The translations under genes and the position numbers were made by a program. Positions 49,261 to 59,447 of a DNA stretch of 64,000 bases are shown in pieces. The DNA is from Aselliscus stoliczkanus. Its lineage: Eukaryota; Chordata; Mammalia; Chiroptera; Hipposideridae. Below the pieces are notes generated by a model. It saw nothing but the letters and a program-made list of their open reading frames with translations, did not search any database and had not been told where the DNA came from. The DNA is taken from positions 31,205,501 to 31,269,500 of the forward strand of contig CM066735.1 in the NCBI GenBank assembly GCA_033961575.1, written 5' to 3'. Numbering within the stretch: position 1 is the stretch's first letter; each line of letters starts with the position of its first letter.

Positions 49261-49549
49261 TTAGATTCAGATAATTGAAGGGACTCACAAGGCTCCACAG
49301 AGCTTCCTTAGTATAAGGCTTTCAATAAAGGGAAGGACACAGTATAGCAGGAGAAAGAGAGCCCAGGCAAACAATAGGGGCCTGCGTATCAAAGTTCTTC
49401 TTGTTTGCCAGGAGATGATTCATGTCCAGATTGAACTCTGATTTGTAGAATGCATCTTGTTTTGGGAGAGCTCACAAAATGTTTCTGGTGGGATCCCTTC
49501 TGGCCCAATCTGGCTGTCTAATCAGTAACAGCAATAACCAGGGTTATTT

Positions 49550-50717
49550 TGCAAGTTATTAATATTTTGGAGTTAGTCTGGAGATGCAGCGTTTTGATAC
49601 CCACCTATGATTCCACAACAAATTTCATCATACAGCACCCCACATGGGGGTTCTATTCTCTTACATTTATCTCAAGTCCATTTTTCTGGACCATATTACA
49701 GTTCTATTGGCTACTACCCAAGAATTGGCAAAAGTCACTTTTGCTGTTATCTAGTTCCTCTGCTGCTACAAGGAATACCACTTACTTCTGTCTGTTGAAT
49801 AGATTTACCTTTTGTGTCTCTAGTTAATGTAACATCATCAAAACTTCAACAGTGTGATTTCCTTTTAGATAGAATATGTTTTGGGCTGGTCTTCCCACTT
49901 TGAGGGCCCTTTACAAATGATACTGCTTGTTTGACATCCTTTGATAACATGTCATAAGGAGGGGACCATTCCATTAAAACCTTATATAGCTCCACAGGAG
50001 CTATATGGTGCATACTCCTACTGGTTCCCTCTATTGTGTATTTTTGAATATAGTATTTCATTTCATGAGGAAATTCTGTTTCCCTCCCTGTAGGATGATG
50101 ATGTGACATACTCAAGAGGATGGGTTCTTTAAGTCTCAAAATAAATTTATGTCCTTCTGTAATAGAACCAATTTCAATGAAAGTCCCCTAATAACAGTAA
50201 CAAACCAATAATTTTTAAATTTATTTTTAGTTTGTCTTTTTTTTAATTAGAATTTATTGGGGTGACATTGGTTAGTAAAATTACATAGGTTTTGGGTGTA
50301 CCACTCTGTAATACATCATCTGTCTATCACATTCTGTGTTCACCATCCAGAGTCATTTCTCCTACCATCACCATGTATTTGCTCCCTTTTCAAATGATGC
50401 ACCTGCAGTTAACTTCTAGTCCAAAATACCAGAAGTTACTGCTAGGTGGCAGTAACAGGTTTTTGCTAGTATTTGTCAGATTTTTGAGGGCCACTTCCCA
50501 ATCTTTTGAGCATGGGGGTATTTAGTGATTTAGTGGGGCCACAAAGGTCTGAATAGTGTTAAGGTTTTTTGAAACTTTGAAAAAGAAAAAAATGGCTTTT
50601 GCTCAAAGCCCCACTCAAATTCAGGTTTTTTTCTTGGGAAATTTAAAACGAAGGGCTAACAAATTTCTCAGAGGTTGTATATAATTTCTACAGAAAAGCA
50701 ACCTAATCCATTTTTTT
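49550..50717. other. unassigned block, possibly an old endogenous element
   Basis: Somewhat richer in GC than the surroundings, with a 97-codon minus-strand open frame at 49846-50139 (starts MRLKEPILLSMSHHHPTGRE) that I cannot assign. It has the feel of a decayed internal part of an LTR element, but no motif such as a protease or polymerase signature is visible. A perfect 12-bp palindrome, AGCTCCACAGGAGCT, lies near 49988. Confidence 0.25.
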
Positions 50718-50850
50718 TTTTTTTTTTTTAGCTGAGCCATCCTGCCACCTGTTGGCAGCTCAGCTCGGGCTGGGCATCTAAGTGCTGTTGCTCAGAGCTC
50801 AACTCGCACTCTTGAGCAAGCTCTTAACCAACTGAGCCACTTGGCCGGCC
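50718..50850 (-). mobile_element. VES-like tRNA-derived SINE, second family
   Basis: Reverse copy: T17, then a body rich in AGCTCAGCTC, ending CTCTTAACCAACTGAGCCAC and TTGGCCGGCC. In sense the head is GGGCCGGCCAAGTGGCTCAG followed by TTGGTTAAGAGC, close to bat VES-type heads and different from the other SINEs here. Flanks CCTAATCCATTTTT and CCTATTCCATTTTT are the duplicated target. Confidence 0.85.
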
Positions 50851-51148
50851 CACCCTATTCCATTTTTGTACTGCGTGTTTTGATTTTGGATTTGGCAGTA
50901 ACAGTGACTTATTTTTGGTTGTCTGAAGGATGCCTGATCAACACTGTTCAAGAAACATCTAGTCATTTCACCATTTTTGCTGAGCCCTCTACTGTCATTG
51001 GGTTAATCAACCATCCTCTGGGGTCATGTGAACTAACAGGCACTTATAATTCAGTTTTAGCTTCATGTTTGGATTGAGTTATAAACGTTATGCTATTAAT
51101 ATAATAAATAACTATATCTTTCAATTGAATTGTCTTAAGTTTATCTCT

Positions 51149-51659
51149 AATATTCAAAATATATAAAGAACTCATACAACTTAATAGCAATAATGCTAAC
51201 TAATTAAAAAAAATGGCAGAGGAACTGGATACTTCTACAAAGAAGGCTTATACAGATGGCCAACTGATACATGAAAAGATGTTCTATATCACTAATTATC
51301 AGGAAATGCAAATCAAAGCCACAATGACATATCAACTCAGACTTGTTAGAACAGCTATCATCAAAAAGATGAGAGGTAACAAGTATTAGAAAGAGTATGG
51401 AGAAAAGGGAATTTTTTGCTTCACTGTTGGTGGGATTAGAATTGGTGCAGCCACTATGGAAAACAGTATGGAGGTTCCTCAAAAATTTAAAAATAGAACT
51501 GTATAATCCAGCAATTCCACTTCTGGGTATAAAACCAAAGTAAATGACAAAAGTATATCAGAGATACCTGCACTCCTGTGTTCATTGCAGCATTGTTTAC
51601 AATAGCCAAGATATGGAAATAACCAAGTGTCCATCAGTGGATGAATGGACAAAAAAAGA

Positions 51660-51701
<42 letters not shown>

Positions 51702-52024
51702 CCATATTGTGTATGTACATTATGTACATGCATACAATGGGATATTATTCAACTGTGATAAAGAAGGAAATTATACCATTTTTGACATGGATGTATTTTG
51801 AGGGCCTTATGCTAAGTAAAATAAGTCAAGGAAAGACAAATACTGTATGATATCACTTATATGTGGAATCTAAAAAAAGCCAAACTCACAGAAACAGAAG
51901 ATACAATGGTAATTACTGGGGCTAGAGGTTGGGGGAAATGGGAAACAAATATTGGTCAAAGGGCACAAACTTCCAGTTATAAGATGAATAAGTCTTGGGG
52001 ATCTAATGTACAGAAGGAAAAAAA
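51149..52024 (+). mobile_element. LINE-1 fragment with early A tail
   Basis: Plus-strand ORF2 C-terminal region and 3' UTR start (ATGGAAAACAGTATGGAGGT, TCCACTTCTGGGTATAAAAC, CTCACAGAAACAGAAGATAC, ACTTCCAGTTATAAGATGAA). It stops at ATGTACAGAAGG and A9, about 200 bp before the 3' end seen in the related copy at 3235-4336. Flanks AAGTTTATCTC (51138-51148) and AAGTCTATCTC (52026-52036) may be the duplicated target. Confidence 0.82.
51662..51698 (+). repeat. (AT)n microsatellite in L1
   Basis: About 18 AT units interrupting the L1 ORF2 remnant. Confidence 0.95.
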
Positions 52025-52036
52025 AAGTCTATCTCA

Positions 52037-53150
52037 TTAGGTATAGGAATAGTAGGAGGATTTAAATATCTTTGAGAAAATGCAGTAAAAGTATATTTTC
52101 CATACATCTCACATGAACACAAATTGGCTTTGAATTTCTTTGTAAGTAGAAAAGGAAAAGAAAACATTAGCCCAACTGGTCACGAAATTACGGACTCCCT
52201 TAGTTGGTTGCACAGTTTGAATAGTTAACATCATATTGTGTGCTACGTGTAGCATGGGGTTATTATTTATTAAAATTTCTGTAACCTACAGTGAACCTCC
52301 AGGATTCATCAGCTTATCTCACAGGCCATTAAAAAGGAATCTTTGGGTATTGATACACCTGCATCTGAAAGACCTTTAATTAAAATTTAAAAAAATTCTA
52401 TGATGTGCACCTCACATATCCAACCTTAGGGTACACTGATTGTTTTAAATCAGCCTCTGGAGTGGGCTCGGATAATTTTAAAAGTTCCCGTTTACCACGC
52501 TCCATTAAAAGAATGAAGAACAGATTTGCAGGACAACGTTTTCCCAATAAATCGGGCAGGGTAAGGGTCTTTCATTTGCACATTACCTTTACCCCAATAC
52601 TACATTCTGACAGGTTGACACAGCATACAAAAGCTTTGTTAATTCCTATATTTTAAGCCATTCTTTTACCTGTGTTCTTTATAGTTGCTCACCATAATTC
52701 CTCAGTGTAATTATATTGCATGTAAATTTTTCATTATGAAGCTTTACTGTTGCCTTTCATTGGGCACCAGTGCCCAGCAATCTAAAGTTTCTTCACCACC
52801 CTCAGGCCATTTTACCCATATCAGTGTAAACAAGACATGGCTGTTGGGGGTGGAGCCACGTGATCCTGGCCCTCCTCTCATGTTCTCCTCTGTTCCACAC
52901 AATTTTAATTGGCATTGACTCAGGGCATTTTAAATTCTCTGTTGTACAATAGTCAGATTTTTAAAAACTCATTAAAGCCAAGGAAAATTGAGCTGATCTA
53001 TCACATACTTTACACGGTTTGAAGAATTGGTGGATGGTGAGATCATACAATCATTATATAACGATTCATTAAAATTTTTGTAGTTATACCACCTGTCATC
53101 TCCTTTTTATATTTTTAATCAACTTCTGAATGCTTAACATTCAGTTGAGT
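52037..53150. other. repeat-free intergenic block
   Basis: About 1.1 kb in which I recognise no transposable element and no microsatellite, with moderate base composition. No coding signal; the 83-codon frame at 52405-52656 matches nothing I know. A conserved non-coding element is possible but not shown. Confidence 0.4.
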
Positions 53151-53154
53151 CAAC

Positions 53155-53156
<2 letters not shown>

Positions 53157-53220
<64 letters not shown>

Positions 53221-53349
53221 GTTTCTTTCTTTCTTTCTTCCCTTCCCTTCCCTTCCCTTCCCTTCCCTTCCTTTCCTTTCCTTTCCTTTCCTTCTTTCTC
53301 TCTCTCTTCTTTCTCTCTCTCTTCCTTCTTTCTTTCATCTTTCTTTCTT

Positions 53350-53402
<53 letters not shown>
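53157..53402 (+). repeat. polypyrimidine tract: (TTTC)n, (CCCTT)n, (CT)n
   Basis: About 245 bp containing only C and T on the plus strand except one G (53221) and one A (53338). Sub-blocks in order: CTTT units, CCCTT units, CTTTC units, TCTC/TTTC mixtures and finally (CT)n of about 50 bp. Its mirror symmetry permits intramolecular triplex DNA. It explains the low-complexity open frames seen here on both strands. Confidence 0.97.
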
Positions 53403-53408
<6 letters not shown>

Positions 53409-53667
53409 TTAATTTTACCCCTTTTATTCTTATATTCTTTATCTTGATCAATCCTAATCATTTTTCCATCACCAGCCCCATTTGCATTAAGTGGGAAAGA
53501 AGTCCCACATATTTTTTCTTACCTCATCTTGTTCCTATAAAATAAAGTCTTATAAGGACTTCAAGCAGCTGGAACCTCTTAAATCACAGCATCAACCATA
53601 TCTGTACAGAAAGCATAGAATTAGGAGACACTTTAGAATTATTATAACTAATAAAAGTTATTTTTTA

Positions 53668-54104
53668 TTTTATTTTATTTTTTTATTTTTTTTTTAAAAG
53701 ATTTTATTGGGGAATTGGTGGAGGGGAACAGCGTTGGGGAATCGGGGAAGGGGAACAGACAAGTTGCCGTCTTGTTCTTCAGTTTAGTTGCGGAGGATGT
53801 TGCTTCACTGTTGGTATCGTCATTGCGCTCTTCCCGGATGAGGCAGATCTGTCGCTGGCCTCTGGATGTCGCTCATCGCGGCTATTGGCAGCTCACGCTT
53901 GGCTGCCAGCCGCTCACGCTGGCTGTGGGCCACTCACTGCAGTCTATGGCAGCCCACACCATCACCGGGGCTCGCACAGCCCAGCTCCAGGTGGAGCTGT
54001 TGTTAGCTGTAGAGGGCAGTGTCACTGGCCCTCATGTGGGATCCGAACCGGGGCCGCTGGCATCCCAAAACCAGCGCTTAACCGATGCGCCACTCGGCCG
54101 GCCC
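53668..54104 (-). mobile_element. tRNA-derived SINE, long form (T+ type), young
   Basis: The most complete copy: T-rich tail, AAAGATTTTATTGGGGAATT, GC-rich body, GAGGGCAGTGTCACTGGCCC, and the head ending CACTCGGCCGGCC. In sense orientation the end reads CCCCAATAAAATCTTTT. A perfect 16-bp target-site duplication, TAAAAGTTATTTTTTA, is at 53652-53667 and 54105-54120. Confidence 0.96.
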
Positions 54105-54432
54105 TAAAAGTTATTTTTTAAAATCAACATTTCAGTGAACTCAGAAGAAGCATTCCATTTAATATCTAGGGGTGGATTTGGACAATTCTCCTTCTCAGGG
54201 CTTGTATTATTGACCTTGGCACTTATAGAGTTGAACAGATTGGGAGTTTGCCCCTCTCGCTACATTTCTGCAAAAGCTGCAGTGAGGGTCCTGAGTAAGA
54301 ACTAATATGCTTGCCTATTTGACAATATCTGATGCAAGGAGAATAGCCCTTTTATTTCCCATGAATAACAATTGCATTCAAGATTCAGAAGTGAGTTTGT
54401 GGTCATCTACAAAGTGGCTTAACTATTTAACT

Positions 54433-54630
54433 GAATAGTCCCCAAAAGTGATCCTTGGACTAGAAAGGAAATTTCCACCTCAGAATTTGTTAGAAATGCA
54501 AATTTTATAATGCTTCCCCAGACCTATTGATTCACAAGTTTTGGGGAAGGAACCTATCCATCTTTGTTTTACCCAGCTTTCCAAATGATTCCGATGTGTA
54601 ATCAAAGTTGAGAACCACAGCTTTAAAGGT
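54433..54630 (+). mobile_element. MER5A-like hAT-Charlie DNA transposon relic
   Basis: AGTGATCCTTGGACTAG, TTGTTAGAAATGCAAATTTT, CCCCAGACCTATTGATTCAC, CAAATGATTCCGATGTGTAA and the end TTGAGAACCACAG follow MER5A in order. Confidence 0.85.
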
Positions 54631-55156
54631 TTATTGTGTTTCCACAAATAATTTTTGAGAAATAGTGATTTGTAATTCAAGAGAATCTGCTCTTTTTTTC
54701 CAGTTTCTAATATTCTCTAAATGTTGAATCCCCCCTCATAATCTTTTTCTCATCTTGAACTTGGTCATGGCAGGGTAATAAAGAAGTTGTTTTGTGGCTG
54801 AGAACTAGAGGTTGGACCATTGGCAAATTTGTGTTGGGATGCATGAAAAGGAATGTGTGGAGTATTATAAACTAACAGTAAGGGCTGAAATTGGCTCTAC
54901 TTTTCTTAGCTCTCAAGCCAAGACTTGTAAAAATAGGGCAAATGGAGGATAGGATGTTTAAGTTTACATAACTTATATTATTTGAAGCTTTAGCCAGGCA
55001 TCCTGGCTATTTTGTGATGGACTTCGATATGCTAAATGTCACGGCTATTATTCATCAAAGCCCTGTCACTGAGGCCATGTGATTCTACTGTCGCTTACAG
55101 GTTACATATTTTGTCCAAGTGATATAACATCCTTAAATTTAGTTATCTATTTTTTT

Positions 55157-55565
55157 TTAAATATTTTATTCGGGAATTGGGGGAGGGGAACAGACAAGTT
55201 GCTGTCTTTTTGTTCTTCAGTGTAGTTGCAGAGGACGTTGCTTCACTGGCCCATGTTGGTATCATCATTGCGCTCTTCCAGGATGAGGCAGATGGGTCGC
55301 CGGCCTCTGGATGTCACTCACCGTGGCTATTGGCAGCTCACGCTGGCTACCAGCCACTCACTGTAGCCCATGGCAGCCCACTGTAGCAGCAGCTGCAGCT
55401 ATGCTGTCCCCAGGGACTCACAGCAGCCCAGCTCCAGGTGGAGCTGTTGTTGTTCACCACCTTAGCTGTAGAGGGCAGTGTCACTGGCCCTCATATGTGG
55501 GATCCGAACCAAGGCCGCTGGAGTCCCAAGCCAGCTCTTAACCAACGCGCCACTTGGCCGGCCCG
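55157..55565 (-). mobile_element. tRNA-derived SINE, long form (T+ type)
   Basis: T-rich tail, AAATATTTTATTCGGGAATT, GC-rich body, then the head ending CACTTGGCCGGCCC. The repeated GGGGAATCGGGGAAGG segment of the other long copies is missing from the 3' part, giving a slightly shorter element. Target-site copies AGTTATCTATTTTTTT (55141-55156) and AGTTACCTATTTTTTT (55567-55582). Confidence 0.93.
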
Positions 55566-55582
55566 AGTTACCTATTTTTTTA

Positions 55583-56352
55583 TGTTGTACTGTTGTACAC
55601 CAATTTTATCTGATTTATTGTGTGCTCTTTAGCTTTATTTTAATAATCATAATTAATTATCTGTCTTAAAGTGTGGAGTCTATTTAAAATATAATAGCTT
55701 AGTGTAATATTTTAATATAATAGTTTTTATATATGATTTAAATGATACTGAAATGGATGTACAAAACCTTTTTAACTTTAAACAAAGTAACTTCTTTTGA
55801 AAGGAGTAGAATTCCCACAATATTGGAAAGCATATTTTTCTAACTAACAATATAGGAAAGTTTCAGTATATAAATGCTACATAATTATTTGCTTTAAAAA
55901 CTTGACAAGGGGGCAATCAAGCATAATTAATAGTGTTGCAATATAACTTTAATTTTAGTGTGTAAATGACAAAGGAAGGATATCTTACCTCAGCATTGTA
56001 ATCTCGTAGATGTTTGACTTTATACCCCATGTCCCCATCTAGGAAGCAGATTTTCGTGTTTAGCTGTTACCTTGAAAACTGGTAATTGGTACTAACTCTT
56101 TCATTTGTAAAGTGAACTGATTTTTTAACAGGCAGTTTTATTAACAGCAGTTAGTTTAAATATATAATTGGGGGCAGCTCTATGCAATTAGCTTGTACAT
56201 GCAGATGGCTGAAAACGTCACTGTTATTGCTGTAATTGCTTTTTATGATTTTAACTACGATATCCATTCATCAAACAAATGTATGAGGGTTAGGAGTATG
56301 AAAATAATTTATGTTTCTTATTTGTCATGCCCCTGCCAGTTTTACAGTTCTA
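55583..56352. other. intergenic, nothing recognised
   Basis: AT-rich. No gene or repeat recognised. Confidence 0.55.
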
Positions 56353-56386
56353 CCATACACACACACACACACACACGCACACACAC
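56353..56386 (+). repeat. (AC)n microsatellite abutting mariner
   Basis: AC repeat with one GC interruption ending exactly at the TIR of the next element. Confidence 0.95.
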
Positions 56387-56600
56387 TGGGGGTGCCAAAA
56401 ATACAAGTGGACACTTTGGTCGATGTTTCTCAAGCAGTAGTTCACCATAATCAGAAGTGTCTGGTCACAGATGGTAATCACTTTGAGCACCTCTTGTAAT
56501 TGCAGAAGTCAAACATGACTTGCAGTTGTCTTTTGTTATTGGTATATATTGAGCATTTCAATTAATACAGATTTTTCCTGTCTTAAAATGTGTATTCCTT
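56387..56600 (-). mobile_element. second mariner family, non-autonomous copy
   Basis: Starts with the inverted repeat GGGGGTGCCAAAAATACAAG and continues with text shared, in reverse complement, with the copy at 63322-63529 (for example CAAGCAGTAGTTCACCATAA, and TTTTGTTATTGGTATATATT). The opposite terminus is lost. No transposase coding part remains. Confidence 0.85.
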
Positions 56601-56794
56601 TTGTTTGCTTTTCAGTTTTTGGGTTTTTTTTCAGTTTTTAAAAACTATATGTGAGCCTTTGACCATTGTATATATAGTTGATGAATTCATATGTTTAATC
56701 TGTTTTTATATCTGGATTCCAAAATTGGATACTATGGTACATTCCAATAATACTTTAAAGAAAGCTAATGCTATTTAATAGCAAAAATAATTTG

Positions 56795-56862
56795 TGAGGG
56801 GGAAATGTCTAGCTATTACGTTGTTTTGTACACCTGAAACTAATTAAAAAAAAGAAAAAAGT
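56795..56862 (+). mobile_element. LINE-1 3' tail fragment
   Basis: TAGCTATTACGTTGTTTTGT followed by ACACCTGAAACTAATT and an A-rich tail matches the last bases of the L1 3' UTRs elsewhere in this window. Confidence 0.75.
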
Positions 56863-58134
56863 TTAAAAAGAATGATGATTTTAAAGTTATTTAAACTGAA
56901 GTTAAGATTTACATGAACAAATGTTTTCTTTTTCCATATGAATCTTCTTACAGAAGGAATCTGGCTGCTGTAAGTGTGTGTGTATTGTTTGTGTGTGAGT
57001 ATGTGTTGTGTGTGTCGGGGGTGCTAGTATATGAATATCTTGTTTGTGTGTGTGGCAGATTCAGAGGGATGGAGGGTGGAGGGATGGCATGAGGGCTAAT
57101 TGGAGGAAAAATATCCAATACATATTTTTCCTAAGAGATTTGTCTAAAATGTCTTGAATACATTGTCTTTTACTGTTTTTTCCTCAACTGTTGCTTGTAT
57201 GATAAGCGTGAACTCATCAGAAGAAAGAAATACACTAAGAAAACCCGCACAGAGAATCACTATGCAAAAACCTTGAAAACGCGTCCATGATTCTTCTTCG
57301 ATCATCACTGAGGAAGAAGTTAATAGGATTATTTTATTACTTATTTTTTCTTTTGGCAGAAATTCATCAGTTGTAATAAAGTTGTAGGTAGTTGCTAGAT
57401 CAGCAAATAATACTTAGAGATTTTATTGCTATATTTTTCAGTTTCATAAAAAGAGCATTTTCCTTTATTTCAAATGTGATTTTTTTTTCTTTTAAATTTG
57501 ATAGCGTAGTGATTTTTACCATTAACATTATGACATTATATTGTCAGACATACAAAGAGAAGAGGATGAGTATATGTATGCAATTTAATTACACTGAAAT
57601 CAATGGTGAAATATTACAAATATGTTTTTTATTATGTAAACGTTTCATGTTTGTGAATGTATGGTGCAATTCTGCATGTAGTGATTTTTTACTTTCTTTT
57701 TTAAACAATAGACTTAATTAGCATCTGTTTCCCAATGATAACATTCAGAAGATATGGCTATAATTAAAGTACTTTTAAATATAGGGGGTACTTTTGCCTG
57801 GACAAATTCTAAACTGTCATTACTTTAAAATGGTTGCTAAAAACAGTTTTTAACTGTTAAAGGTAATATAAACCATTACATATAAAGCAGTGTAGTCTTA
57901 AATCTTTTGATTTGATTTTTCTCATTCTCCACATATTGTGCTTTTTGCTGAAATCATAAAATAGTACATTTGTCTATGAGAGTTTATCCTCTCAAATTTT
58001 CGTATTCATTAGATGTTACAAACTATTTGTTTTTTGTATAGTTTTATTATTCAAGTTATATTTTTATTGTTTAGATAATCTATATGAAAGAGTATTAGAT
58101 TTTGCTAAAATGTGAATGGCTATATAATATATAT
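56863..58134. other. intergenic, GT-rich patch only
   Basis: Apart from an imperfect GT-rich patch at about 56973-57053, I see no repeat or gene signal. Confidence 0.55.
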
Positions 58135-58262
58135 TTTTGTGATAAGCACAGTCAACATGAGAGCCATATTCTTAATAAATTTTTACATGTGCAACATACT
58201 ATTATTAACTGCAGGTGTGATGTAGCCAATCTCTAGGAATTATTCATCTTGCACAAGTTGGT
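58135..58262 (-). mobile_element. LINE-1 3' UTR fragment
   Basis: AATAAATTTTTACATGTGCA..., TATTAACTGCAGGTGTGATG, TCTCTAGGAATTATTCATCT and TTGCACAAGTTGG resemble the reverse complement of an L1M 3' UTR, similar to 8375-8725. Confidence 0.5.
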
Positions 58263-58756
58263 TGTTATCTTTTTATTATGTTTAATAAAAGTCAAAGTTT
58301 ATGCAAATAAAATAAAATAAAAGGTTTGCATTGATGACTATATTTTTTAGTCATCGAATGAATAGTCTACAAAAATTTTTGATTTTGATTTCACAGATTT
58401 ACAAGGGCCAGTATAACAGTACGTTCCAGAAAACTCCTTATATTATTACAAAACAGACTAAATTCATTTCATTAACACAAATAATGAAAGGGAAATTTCT
58501 TTTTTTTTTCATACATGTGATTGATCAGTATATGGAACATGTACCTGTTTTTCAATGAAAACATGAGATTTTCAAAGTATTTACTGTGTTCTACTCTTGG
58601 CAACTTATTTGAGATTACTTTTGGTTTATAAAATAATATTTAACATTTTTATGAACTGAAATAATATTTAGATCAATAAAAGAGAACTGCTAGGGAATCT
58701 ACCTGCTGAATGGTGGTCTAACGATGAAGTCTTCCAAGCTAGCTGTGGCAAAGAGA

Positions 58757-58788
58757 GCGCCTAATTCTAACCACTAGACCACCAGGGA
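58757..58788 (-). pseudogene. retroposed 5' half of tRNA-Glu
   Basis: On the minus strand TCCCTGGTGGTCTAGTGGTT followed by AGAATTAGGCGCTCTC matches the 5' half of tRNA-Glu(CTC), differing at two to three bases. The match stops inside the anticodon loop and the 3' half is absent. It is bracketed by a direct repeat, TAGCTGTGGCAAAGA, at 58740-58754 and 58793-58807, which is the expected mark of an integrated cDNA. There is no A tail. This fits the class known as tailless retropseudogenes, here from a 5' tRNA half. It cannot encode a tRNA. Confidence 0.85.
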
Positions 58789-59308
58789 ATCTTAGCTGTG
58801 GCAAAGAAAATGTCAGTATAACCTAAACCTATAGGACAACCTTTTATACATGGACTGTTTGCCATGGAAATATCACAATTGTACTACTCCACACTGTGAC
58901 CTTGAACTGAAATAAAATCTCAACTGATTCCCTGAAGTTACTGTTTTAATAAAGGAATTTCCTCCTGGTTCTTGAGCATGTGTAAGGAGCCTATGTATTT
59001 GAAATGGCTTACTACATGGCATTATCTGTGAAGGAAAATCTGCAAGGAGCAAGCAGTCATGGCCCAGAAAAAGAAAACAGACCAACCACATCTGGGAAAT
59101 AACTGGCTGCAGAAAAACAGCCAGGTGGTAAAAAACTTTTTTACCTCAATGATCGGTGACCCAGATTTACCTTGTGAATTTAGTCAATGGTGAAGCTCAA
59201 TGGATGCCTCCAGCCTGGCTAAGGTGCTGAGGCCATTTTGGTATTTAATGATTCTAGACCAGCTCCTTTGCTAAAGCCTCAGCCCACACAGCTCAGCTCT
59301 TGTGTTTT

Positions 59309-59433
59309 GTTTTTTTTTAATTTAATTTTTTTTTTTTTTGAGGGCAGTGTCACTGGCCCTCATATGTGGGACCCGAACCGGAGCCGCTGGCGTCCCAAGC
59401 CAGCGCTTCACCACTGCGCCACTCCGCCAGCCC
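59309..59433 (-). mobile_element. tRNA-derived SINE, short form
   Basis: T-rich tail, GAGGGCAGTGTCACTGGCCC, GAACCGGAGCCGCTGGCG, head ending CACTCCGCCAGCCC. A perfect target-site duplication, AGCTCTTGTGTTTT, is at 59295-59308 and 59434-59447. Confidence 0.95.
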
Positions 59434-59447
59434 AGCTCTTGTGTTTT

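Noticed and set aside
53150..53461. Open frames over 100 codons rich in Ser/Phe/Leu or Arg/Lys/Glu
   Set aside because: They are translations of the polypyrimidine tract in the two directions and carry no protein signal.
53715..54121. 130- and 78-codon frames recurring in several long SINE copies (also 19066-19519, 55177-55669, 41136-41345)
   Set aside because: They lie within the non-coding GC-rich SINE body; recurrence reflects copy number, and frames differ between copies.
2896..59433. tRNA-like sequences with A and B boxes as functional tRNA genes
   Set aside because: They are SINE heads with poly(A) or a SINE body, target-site duplications and no intact acceptor stem.
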